From Acanthaster planci (lineage: Eukaryota; Echinodermata; Asteroidea; Valvatida; Acanthasteridae): a stretch of DNA of 64,000 nt. Under the pieces are notes generated by a model. The model saw only the letters and a list, made by a program, of their open reading frames with translations, was not told the DNA's origin and did not search any database. The position numbers and the translations under genes were made by a program. Shown piece after piece: positions 24,994 to 58,055 of the stretch. How positions within the stretch are numbered: position 1 is the stretch's first letter; every line of letters begins with the position of its first letter. Location of the stretch: NCBI RefSeq assembly GCF_001949145.1, contig NW_019091385.1, forward strand, positions 3,140,059 to 3,204,058, in the 5' to 3' direction.

Positions 24994-27179
24994 GGTGATA
25001 AGAACGGCATTGGAGCCTTTGTTGATATGGCAACCTATCTATGCACCAACGAAAAAAGAAGTCGATAAATTGGGATGAAAAAATAATGGTAATGACAAGT
25101 TCAACATTTGCCCTTGACAATGTTTGTTATTGATCCTTGCTGCGGCGAGCCATAATGAATAGCCTTGAAGCGTTCCAGACACCAAAACACATGAATGTTC
25201 CTCAAATTTTCATGCCTGAGGTGAGGAAACACCTGTTTTAAGGCAGCAGAGTGAATGATGTTGTAGATGATAGTACAACAACAGTCCTCAGAATTGGTTG
25301 CCTTTTCCGTTCGTATAGTGTACAACTATTCACTAATATTTATTTTCCAAACGTGGTCTCTCCAATCGCATACAGTCGTCTTTGGCAAGTCTAAGAATAT
25401 TATTGACGAACCTGCGGTTTTCAGGACTCGACTTGTTCAGGTTTATTTGCAGCTCTGTTTTACTGTATGTTTTCTTTAAAATAAAATTTCCCACGAGTGA
25501 CATTCTGAGTCAGTTCTTGTATGAGGGCGCTCTTCATGGGCAGCAGTAATTTTTCTCCTGATTGACGTCCTTCGCACAAGATCAGTCCCCAACTCGCGTG
25601 CTGATCACGGCCGCAAACAGCTTCGAAAAATGCCATGGGCGTAAATCCAGGGCGATGGAGGTATCATCCCTCACTTGTTCGTGGTGAGAACAAATTTATG
25701 GCGTGATTGTGAAGATCGTGTTTCGGACTAACTACCAATAGCTCTAAAAAAAAACAAGGAACAATTTCAAAGAGCCATAAAACACGTCACCGTTTGGTGT
25801 GAGGTTCTACAGAAGTGCAAAACGTATTGCAGATGTACATATGTACGGACCCGTTTATGGAAATACGTGCGACGGGAGTGTCTCAGATGTTGGAATTAAA
25901 TTGTAAAATTATGTGTCAGTTCCCTTGACCAATTAGCACACAATAGCTGCATGGTGTGCTGCACACATGATAAACAGCCATTTTTAAATTAGTCCCAAAG
26001 TCTGAAGCCGGCGTCAACTCCCCACTTCCAACTTCACGCATCGGATTGTCCAATGATATGGCAATAGTGCAGTGCTTCTACCAGATGACTTCTGAAAGGT
26101 TGCTGAAGCCGGCGACGGAAACAGAGCCGGGATTTGGGGAGAAAAAGGTACTCCTTGAAGGCAATACAGAGAGTGAATGGATTATAGCTAGTCGCACCCG
26201 TTGGTAATCTTACTGTTGCGACGTACAGTGCTGTATGTGTCCCATTGTTTCATTTCTTCCTTCAGCGCATCGCCCCTCGACCAACATTCCACGCGTGCAA
26301 AAACGTTGTCAGTTACATCCGTTTTTCATGTATATTTGTTATAAAGTTTGGAGGGTAAAACCGACAATTCTTAATAAAACATACCGACCACTCGACTCTA
26401 ATTTTGCCTACAACATGTATAGGCGGCCAAAGTTTGCAGGAATATCACCTTTTGGTTGCTTTTTGATTAACCTCAAGTTCGTTCGAAATCGACATCATTT
26501 TGTCCCATTCATTTGAAACAGGTTGTATTTTCATTTCGTATTTAGGAGTATTTATTATTGTCTAATGTTCTGATAGCTGTGTGGGATTTTTTAAAACTCT
26601 TTGTGAATTTTATACCGACGGCCAACCATACTTTTAGCAGCCAGTTGTAGGAGAAACACAGCTGTGACGTCAAACGTCCAGACCATATTCAGCGCGGATA
26701 GTTTGAAGGATAAAATCTCGCTGTTCACTAATTCGCTGGTCTTATAACCGGACGTCTTTGTTGTTATGTCCAAATACCGAAACGTTAGAGATGTATATAT
26801 AAAGAAAAATAAATATGACAAAGGCCTGTGTTACTTCCTCCATTTATTTACTGCGGGATTGTTACACGCCAGCTACTATGCACAATTCAGCCACAATGTC
26901 CGAAGTGCAGTTAATAAAATACCAACTATTAATTACTCCTCCAGTCTGTGTACTGGATGGATAAAGTGACGTGTAAAAAACACAGCATTGACAACAGTCA
27001 ATTAAATTTTCTGCTATATGTCCTCATTATATCTTGGGCACGGGCCACGTGTTGGACTATGAAATACCAATATTGCCGCCCCTCCCGCCGTATTGTCGTC
27101 TAATCATCATTAGGGTATAATTAAAACACAACCAAGCGGGGGTGATATTAATCATTTTTTTGCACAAAGCTACGATGGT

Positions 27180-27470
27180 GACGTTGAAGGGCTTTTTTAC
27201 AGGGATGCGCTTTCGATATCAGCCGCCCCGAGACAATGGCTTACCGACCTTGGGACAGACTCGGCCCGGCGAAGACGGGTTGGCCTCCGTCAATTCGTCT
27301 GTCGTCGGTGTCTTTGTTCGAAGGAAATATATATATATAAACAGCGGCGGATCCCTGTCTTTGCTGACAGAGCTGTCTGTTTGGCTGTCAGCGGAGAACG
27401 GGAAGGTATGGATGTCGTCGTGTCGTCCACCCAGGTTTGTTGCATTTCGAGTATTTTCCCACATTTCAAG
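27180..27470 (+). other. Candidate non-coding 5' exon with strong donor
   Basis: A GC-rich island in AT-rich DNA, open in one plus-strand frame for 110 codons, ending TTTCAAG|GTAAGTAG, a match to the consensus donor. It contains a short ATG frame (MDVVVSSTQV) just before the donor. No domain recognised. It is on the strand of the AMPA receptor gene, 5.3 kb upstream of its start codon, so it could be an upstream untranslated exon. This is inference only. Confidence 0.25.
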
Positions 27471-30400
27471 GTAAGTAGTCGTCAAGATACTTCAAACGTT
27501 GTAAAAGGCTTTGACTACATCTTTCAGAATTTGTACGCAGTTTTGAAGATGGCACTTTGATGTAAAAGATATTGGCGTTCGATACATAATATCTGTGTTT
27601 TCCTCCTGTGTCTAAGACACAAATTAAAGAAAAAAACTTTGAGTAGATAATTGTGCTACCTTATACAGCGAAACCTAATTTTGATACAATTCATTAGGAA
27701 ATGTATCCCACAAAAGCGTAAGTAAAGAACACTTACAATTCTTGGTTGGTTTTTTTTTTGGAGGGGGGGGGAACTGGCACCTTGTTTCCCGAATTTATTT
27801 CAGGTTTCACGTTAAAGTGCCTCACGAAGCAACTCAAATATTATTGATAGTTTGAGATTTATAATTATTGAGATTTAGAATACAACATGAGCATCACTGT
27901 TAAAAACAAAATGACCTAGACTTTATAAAAACGTGTGTGTCCGAAATACAAGTGGACATACTACCGCTGCTTGCTTGACAGTGCGCCACTCATTGTAATA
28001 GGATCCAGTGACAATCGATTGCAGCAAAAATTCGATTCTCCGACTGACACCCCAATCGCCAACTTGACTCGGCTGAATCGAATCTCGTGAGATATGTACA
28101 CAACCTTGCAAACAGCGAATCCCATTTGATCGAGTATCCCTGCTTCCTTCTTCATCAGAACCTGAATACCCTGTCCCCTCGTATCGATTCAACGGCACTG
28201 GGAAACACCCAAATAAACAATTTAGTGAACACGGCTCTTGTACGTGGAAGATAACTAAACTTGCCCGGCATTGGAGCCGCATAAACGTACAGTTCTGTTA
28301 TCAGCCAGTACGCACACATAGATTGGAAGGTATGGCAGCTGTACGGATGGGCGTATTTAGTCGCAGTCCAGCCGGCCGGAACACCCATGTCAGTGTACCC
28401 TAATCAAGCCGACGCTACCGGGTAAAATTCAGAGTAAAATCCGAAAATCTATCACAACGTGCCCCTTAAAGACCAACCGAAATTTGCACGTTGTGGGGAA
28501 ATACCACCCGGTGGATTGAAACGCTGTTTTGGTTGTTTTGTAGCGGGTAACGTTATAAAATAGTGTGGTTTATCGGACGTGCGTGATGTGTGTAGTCAGA
28601 GCAGCACAGACAAAAAAATCTGTCTCGCTTCCATTGTGTGAATGAATGAGGGGAAGCCGCGCCTGGGGGGCTGCGCTGCTAAGGCGATGACGGGTGCCTT
28701 TATTTAAAAATGACACGCCCGGGTGGTTTGTGGGTTTTAACAACCTCAACCATTACCCAAAGCAGTGTAAAAGAAGGCTGCATCAAGATGCACAAGGCTC
28801 GAAATGCCCATACTATTAAAACACTATATACTTCAAGCTTTTGATGCATGCCCCCCCCCTCAGTCCGTATTAAGTAAGCAGCAAATTAAATTTGGATCAA
28901 GCATGATCCAACTAACACTCGTATGTGATGCATAATAATGAAATGCTGTTTGTTCCATAGTGCATAGTGATATTTTGGTCATAAATTCGTTAGTGGGTTA
29001 AAAGCAATAATTTGTATCAGCTGTTCTGATCGTCAGATGCGCATTAGACTTGAAAGGTGGATTTCGTGTGACGGCAAAATGAAGAGTGGTTGAAGTTGTT
29101 TGTTATCTGCATGATTTATTCAGAATTTGAACCCATTGTATCAAATATGGCCATTGGTCATGGTCAACTCGGACTGACGTCTTTGGATGAGTCGATGTGT
29201 GACACATTTCAGAGTGCATAGTCTGCGGGTTTCGTTCTCCACGAACAGTTAGCGATCACCCACATTGTTCGTTGTCGACGAAACCTGAAAATTGTGCATT
29301 CCAGTCCGCAAGAAATCTCTCTGTTGGGGAAGTAAAATCTCTTCACGGCATGGCACTAGACAGATTACGTCACAAGAGGGCGTCAACAACAAGAGATGCT
29401 GTGTCCAAATGTGGGCTGCGGCTTAAGAGAGGGCCGTAGGTTAATTTCTATGGACAATGTAGCATCGCCTGCAGTTTAATTTGAGTACAGCAAATGTACT
29501 TTGCGTCCAAATTTAAGCAAGTAATTTTCGTTTTTTTACTTAAACAATATGTTAAGGATAATAATGCCCGAGGTACGCAGCCTTCTTTACCCACATGGCA
29601 CACACGGTGGGTATCATGCAACTTACGGTGTCCAGTAACCGTGTCCACTGCTCCATTATTTTGCATGAATGAGCCAATGTGTTTAAAAGAATTTAACAGA
29701 AAGACAAGGGATTTGTTGTTACGTAAGTTCAAAATAAGGCAGTCTGTCGTATAAATAGGCCTAAGCCAGTGTACAGCGAAGTGCGTCATTCTTAAGTTAA
29801 GGATGTGGTGCTAGCATGGCGTGCAGTTGGAGTGGTAGTAATAGCGACACATTTTGTCACACAAAATGTATTTCGGTCGCCAGAAAGTGACAAGTGCGGA
29901 TGATTCCGTAGCTATATGTTGGCCTTATCAGGCCATAGTCTCCGGTCTAATAAGGTGATGAGCCATATAATAACACTGACAACGTCACTTTCCCTCAAGA
30001 GAGTAGTCACTGAATCTGACTGTTCTGAAAGGAGATAAGAACACAGCAAGAATGGGCACAAAAAGGTAACGTTTAAGCTCTTTCCTGAGAATAACTATTG
30101 TTTAGCATTGAGGGTATCTTTTCACTGAAGTGACGTTATTTCACACAGCTAAATTACTTTTCTTTATGATAAAAATTAACGTATAGAGTTTCATAGACAG
30201 ACATCACTCGACACTGTGTGCACAAACACAATGAGACTGGTCTGAAAAAATTCAAATTTTTCTGGGTAAACAACTTCAGTATTTTTCTGGTTAAGTCTGA
30301 AATTTTAGGACATGTTATCACTTTCTGATGGCTGACATGTCACTGCAAGGGAAACTCTTACCAAATTGACGAGTGTGCACAGTTAAAGTTGGCTAGTGTT

Positions 30401-31804
30401 TAGTTAGACGGATTAAATGTCTTATAAAGTTATGACACATACATTACATTGTTTTGATTATTGCAAAGAAACAAACAGCAAAAAAAGGCATATGATTTCT
30501 AAAGAAGGCCACCGTTAGTTTAGCATTTATGACAAAGTTCTGGAATAATCGTTTCAAACTTATTGAAGATTCAACGGGTTTAGAAACGTGTCATTGTTTT
30601 TGCTGTCATGATTTTTCGCTGTACACTGCGAAATATAGATTTAGATATTAAATTTCTTTACATTTATCTGCTGTTCGATGATTAGTTTCTTAATTGTTCA
30701 AGTGCTTGGCTCCGTCTATTTGCTTTTCAGCTCCGTCAAGGAGTTGTGAAGACCATTGCCTTCCAAATATTGGAGAGAAGATGTCTCCTTGCATAGATCC
30801 ATTCTTGCGCAAATAATGGACCTGCTAATGGACAGCGTGACATCACAGGTGCAGGTAAATACAATTTTGAACAATCCGACTCTCGTTATGAAATGTAATA
30901 TGCTTTTTGAGAAATAAATACACTGTATTTCAAGAAATATCTCTCTTGCCGTTCCTGGAAACTGTATTGGTTCATACATTTTCGAGACCAACAAAATTAA
31001 TAATATTAGGCCTACATGTTTATGTGTATGTCAAGGTTATCATTGAGAATGGAAACTCCGGGTATTAACTGTGCCAAACTACCTCTTCCTTTGAGAAAAC
31101 GCAAATTCCTTGTGTAATCCGCACCTTTAAAAGGACGAATACCCCAGATCAATCATGACGGTGCCAAAAGCGAATGCATCACTGAGTGGCGAACGCGATC
31201 AAGCAGAGCGGCCGCGCGGCGACACGGCTCTCGCTCAGTGCCGGGCTGCATTTGGAAAGAGCGGAACGGGAGCTACAGACGAAGAAAAAAGAATTTGCCT
31301 GATATCACCGTAGCCTTATGTCATCGAAGGTGTGAGATATATGAATCCTTCAGGTGGAAACGGTTAATGGGTGATGGCGTCTAAGCTCACTTTTTCGATG
31401 ATATACAAAGTGGATTACTTTTAAATCGAGTCCAATTTCCAGTCCAATCGAGTTTTGTTGGCAAAATCACGCATGGCGCTGGGTAAAATTGGAATAGGAA
31501 GAGGAGAAGAAAAGAGGGAGGTCACGTGGGTACAAGGCCGGGAAGCCAGACCACCGTTGCACTCGAAAAATTTGCAAACGGAAAAATGCCCTGATGGCAC
31601 CCTCCATTAAAAATGGTCAAGCGACGCCCGTGAGTCCATTAATTATGTTTCGATTTGGTGTTTACGATGGAGCTAGTTTAACGGATATAAGACAATTGCA
31701 GGGTGGTGCTTTAAACACTTGGGAAAAAATTATTAATAACCAAAGAAATAATTATGCAATAAGTAATGCTAATTTCAGAAAATGAACTGCATTGAATTCT
31801 GAAA

Positions 31805-31907
31805 TCCTTCTCGTTTCTTCAGCCGGTTAATAAGATTTCTTGCTTTACGCCATAAATCACAACATTGGGGCAGACGTCAGTTTCATTTACTTTTCATTCT
31901 TGAGTAA
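31805..31907 (+). repeat. Dispersed ~100-bp repeat, copy 1
   Basis: About 103 bp, starting TCCTTCTCGTTTCTTCAG and ending CATTCTTGAGTAA. A clearly related copy lies in the same orientation at 35539-35640. No coding potential and no terminal inverted repeats visible, so it may be part of a longer element or SINE body. Confidence 0.8.
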
Positions 31908-32793
31908 ACAACGTTTAAATTCCTATTCTGAAACTTCCTCATCTGTAGTATTCGAGTGTGCAGTCAGTACAACAATTATTTTTCAAAACTCAAAATTTCA
32001 TTTTGTATTTTTATGCTAGTGCAAATTTCTGTGTATTTATGAGAAGCGTAATGTCATTTCAGAAAAGAATGACAATGTTGCGATTACTTTTGAATTCTTT
32101 TATTATTATTTTGCTCACTCAATTTTTCTTTTCTTTGACTAGTTGTGCGTGTGCATGAACCTGCAGACCAGATCAGAGCAGCCCCCGCATGTTTGAGGAA
32201 AAGCATGCACTTTAAAATGTTTTAAAGGTGTATTTTTCAATTGGACGGCAAACAATTTCCATACATTTCAGAGAAACAGAAAGTCGCAGGAACATGTTCC
32301 CAAATAAAACTCTTTTCGCTGACTTGCTTAAGTTTTTGGGTTTCTATACACGCGGGTATCGATTCTCTTTTTGATATTGTCGTCGACTCCAACTGGCTTC
32401 GTTCCCCCAACCAGCCAACTTGTTTTGGCTTCTTGACGGAGTTATAACATCAAGTCCCCCGGGGACGTTAGCGGATGATAACGAATCGAGCCGGCGAACC
32501 GTGTGCATCTCTCTGCCTGCGAAGTGCTCTCAGCCCCTTGCTATCCAGTGTACGGCCATCTTTTCTCGTGTCCAATTTCCAATTCACACGGCACGGTGCC
32601 CGAGCCTGTACGAATGCAATGCGAGCGGAATACGACACTGCGGGAGCTTGGAGCCAGTTCAGTGGAAAACGCATGGTGGACTAAAAGACTGTTTTCCCCC
32701 CAAAAGATCGTGTGTTCCATCCCTAAGTGTGACACCAAGATAGCCTCTGTCGATTTGTCGCCGTGCGGGCAACTCCCCACTCTCCTGTCTGGC

Positions 32794-54423
<21,630 letters not shown>

Positions 54424-54464
54424 AAACCGAGATGGCGTCCTTCTAGTTTCCGTGGGAGAGTGTG

Positions 54465-54474
54465 AATAAATAAA
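54465..54474 (+). terminator. Poly(A) signals of the AMPA receptor gene
   Basis: Two overlapping AATAAA hexamers (54465-54470 and 54469-54474), 42 bp after the exon 18 stop codon, followed by a T/G-containing stretch. Confidence 0.7.
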
Positions 54475-54693
54475 AGGTTGCTCTTAATAATAATAACTAA
54501 TAATATTGAAATCACCCTCTTCGTAGTTGCTTGTCTAAGAACCAACCCTACACTGAGCTAAGTTTTTCTGCAAAGAAGCAAAATGCTCACTACAAGAAAA
54601 CTCATTCAAATGTAAATTTGTTCTATTTTGTAAATAAATAGCTAGGATTGTTACGAAAGAATCTACAAATTTTGCTGTCATTTTAAAAAGTGT

Positions 54694-54856
54694 GTCTCTG
54701 TTGTTATGTAGCTTTTCATTTCCTTGGCATGAAAGCAGCATATTCCTTCAAACTGTATACGGTATTGCATGAGTAAAAGTTACATAACAACAGAGACATG
54801 CAATGCAATACCATATACAGTTTGAAAGAATATGCTACTTTCATGCCAAGGAAATG
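54694..54856. repeat. Interleaved inverted repeats, order A-B-A'-B'
   Basis: A (54694-54710, GTCTCTGTTGTTATGTA) is exactly complementary to A' (54781-54797). B (54717-54771) is complementary with a few mismatches and one small insertion to B' (54797-54856). Because the pairs are interleaved, only one long hairpin, or a pseudoknot-like fold, can form. It lies 220 bp past the AMPA receptor poly(A) signal. No ORF. Confidence 0.85.
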
Positions 54857-54899
54857 TTACCTTGAAATTATAAAGTTATATTTAACCGTAAAGCTGTTT

Positions 54900-57856
54900 A
54901 GATAAGACTTGAAGCTATGAATCGTGGAAGTACTGTAAATTAGGTATAAAGGCTTGCGGTTGCACCATGTACAAGGAGGAATCTCTTCTATGAGCGTGTG
55001 GTTCTGAGCAGAGCCGATGGTGAACTCTCGACGTTCCGAACAGTATGCTCTGTTCGTCTTCAGGTCACCCTGTTCGTCTTCAGTAAAGCTTTTTATTTCA
55101 AATTTGATAAAGCGGTAGGTTCGGTAGGTTCATATAGGTTCAGCCGTTTTACATTTGTACATATCAGTGATAATCTCATAAAAACTAATTCATCGAGCGA
55201 GTACACAAATCAATAGACCGATTGCGCCCTCTCAGTCATGTGACCTAGAGTGGTACTCACCATCAAGAAACACGGCGTCTATCAAGAGCAAAGTAAATCA
55301 AAGCCGGTAAGTTCCGTAGACTACTGTGTGCTTCGTACTATACTGTAACTTGGCTGTACTGTTTGTAATCAACACTCAAAACACACGTTGCTTTGGGGTT
55401 GATACCCACTATAGGTCACGTTATTTAGCGGGCGCAATGTCGCTCTATTGCTGCACAAACCCATTAAGGGATGTAAGCGAGCGTTGATGGTATCGCGGTA
55501 AAACAGTTGCTTTCCAATCAAGTGACTGGGGTTCAAGCCTTTCCTTCCGGTGAAATGTCATTGTAATTTTGCTTCACGTGTTAACATATACTCGTTTGAT
55601 TTACAGAATGTATTCAAATTGACACTAAAGTGTGTCGAGGTTTACGTTGTATGGATACATTTACCAGGATCAAATGTACGTAGTGTATTCGTAAGTTGAT
55701 CTCCATGTTCGTGCAAACGTCCTAGTTGTGAAATTTCCATAACTGTATTAGGTACATATACTGTATTCGCTTTTTTCATGTGGTAAATGTTAAAGACAGA
55801 AAAGGTAAACAGGCATGTTGCATATTAGGAGATATTTCAACTCTACTAGCTTCCATGCTGCTCCCAATTCTGTCCCACTGATTTGAGCGTAGGATTATTT
55901 CAGAAATCAAGGGAAAATGCTTTGTCGAGAGCAAGTGTGACACGACAAGTAGTGCAGATTGTAAATAAACAACAAAACGTCTTCTCCAAGGTTTGAAGGC
56001 TTGAATATGAACTCCAAACGTACGGTGCACCTTCTGCGAATTGGTTTAAATTAAGAAAATACTGGAGGAAAAACTTTCTTCTCTACATTATGAGCCTGTA
56101 GACCCGCTTCTGTAGGTCCTTCTATTTCATCCAAATATGATTGATGTGGCACGTTGGCCAGCATTGCTTTTCCAACGTGGTTAGTAGAGTTTCATGTGAT
56201 TAAATTCTTTGGAAGGTTTCTCATTTTCATTTTATAGAGCATGTAATTTAGCCATAAATCAGCGTGTGCAGCGTTTTTACCAGGACACAATATTCTCCTG
56301 GATATATTCCCCTTTTCCAATACACCCCGTGGAAACCCGTGCTTACAAAGAAAAAAAAGAGTGGGAATATTCTAATTCAGAATTCGGTGTTCTCACTGAT
56401 GTATTGCCCTGACAAACCAACTGCGTGTATTCATTGTTTTAAGCTAAAAGTCGGGATACTTTGGCAACTGTCTTTCGTGTCGGATAGACGAAGATGTAAG
56501 GCTTCGCGGGCATGTTCTCCTTACAAAATCCAGCACGTGGGAAAAAAATCAATTCTTTAGATTTAATGAATGTCTTTCTGTTATTCCACGTTGAGTGGCG
56601 CCCTCTCTTCAAAACACTTGGCGCGCCTATTTCATCAAGCCCTTTTCCCTCCAGAATCCCTCCCCCCCACCACCACCACAGCATACGACGCAATCGCTAC
56701 ACAGGGCTACCGAAAAACTACCAAGATAAACCACGCGGGGAATGTGGTTTTTGAGGAGTCAATCTGCCTTTCCTATTAGAGACAATAACTATGAGGCTGA
56801 GGTTTAAGTTTTTAACTCTTCACACATACAATAAATCATGTAGGGATATTAACTGTGAAAGAATATCGTACAACCAAAGCAGACTTGAAGTTTGTAACCA
56901 TGCTTTTAGTATTGTAATAAAGTCAGGTGACAAAAGAAAAAAGGAATTCCATGCTGACATTGTGTTCCATTGATTCTCTTTGTGGGTTGAGATCAATGAA
57001 TCGAACTTCTAGGATGTGCCACAGGCAGAATACATTCCTTCGGGAGAAAGTTCCCATTGTCAAACCGGTTACAATTATCGATCTCTGCAGTGTCATTTGC
57101 ATGCACGGGGCGAGCTCCTCCATTTACCTCAATAGTACTTGTCGATGTCTTTCGGGATAGAACGCACATATATGACTGGTAATCGGTTAGGTAAAATGGC
57201 GCACTTTCTCTCAGGTGTTACTTTGGCCTTATCTGGTTGTTTATTCGTCCAACTTTTTGCCACAGAGATTCAGGCGGAAGGAAGGTAAGAACATTATCTT
57301 CCATGTTTTGGGCGAACTGAAGTTGTTACTATCATCATTCTACTTCGGTTTTTAATCTCTTTGAAGGGAGACTGGTGCCCTTCGGTTGCGTAGCCGGGGG
57401 GTGCACAGTTGAAGATTTCATTGGAATGATTAAACAAAAACGAAACTGAGAAAAAGGGTATAGTGGGACGAAGTTCCATTTTGCAATAGGCAGACAGAAT
57501 CTTGGCTACTACGCACCTTGAGCCGTCATACTCCTAGGTACACGAACAAACAGACGAAATCTTTTGGAAAGGGGAGCTGAAAGGCGTTTCACGTCATCGG
57601 TTCTACTTGTAGGCTGCAAGAACTTGAGGTTTTCTAACTAAGGGCTGGCTGATCATAAGAAATCTGTCGATGCTATAGAATGATTGCAGTGCCGCTAAAT
57701 ACAGCTTACTCGCTTGCATAGCATGCTGATGCATGCATGCGCAGGCTATGCCGACTGCATTCCTAGTAGATGTATTATAATTTATACTTCTCATAAGAAT
57801 AAGGTGTTGTCACATAACTTTTATGCCTCTTGTTCTAACGGTAGCCCATATAGACC
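54900..57856. other. Intergenic spacer between the AMPA and Cys-loop receptor genes
   Basis: AT-rich, no supported coding sequence. Contains a short direct duplication near 55052-55082 (TGTTCGTCTTCAG twice), a tRNA-like fragment at 55470-55545, and the presumed promoter and 5' UTR of the Cys-loop gene at its right end; no clear TATA box. Confidence 0.5.
55470..55545 (+). repeat. tRNA-like (SINE-type) fragment
   Basis: GGGTTCAAGCC (55528-55538) resembles a B box. The upstream TGGTATCGCGGTAAAACAG could be a degraded D-arm/anticodon part. No complete cloverleaf. Confidence 0.3.
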
Positions 57857-58055
57857 ATGACAAAAACATTCTGTTCTCTTGTTCCTTTAATTCTATTGAG
57901 TAGTGTATTATCGGGGCCCACTCCGACCTTCACATCAAATTTTACTTGCTTCTCCAGTGTTGGTCAGTTGTCATCCAGGAAGGCAGACAATGTCTCGGCT
58001 ATCCTGAACACACTATTGGATGGCTACGACAAGAGGCTAAGACCAAACTTCGGGG
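57857..58055 (+). CDS. Cys-loop receptor exon 1: signal peptide and N-terminus
   Basis: ATG at 57857. Signal peptide MTKTFCSLVPLILLSSVLSG, then a linker with an NFT glycosylation site, then ILNTLLDGYDKRLRPNFGG, the helix and loop typical of GABA-A/GlyR subunits. Donor TTCGGGG|GTGAGA, phase 1. Confidence 0.9.

Larger units (their letters stand above)
24994..32793. other. Intergenic DNA upstream of the AMPA receptor gene
   Basis: Largely AT-rich, no supported gene. A GC-richer block at 27180-27470 ends in an excellent 5' splice site (see separate entry), and a second GC-rich, CpG-containing block lies at about 31190-31270. Either could be a non-coding 5' exon or promoter of the downstream gene. 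The segment 32440-32793 immediately before the AMPA start codon is GC-richer and probably 5' UTR/promoter. A copy of a dispersed repeat lies at 31805-31907. Confidence 0.45.
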
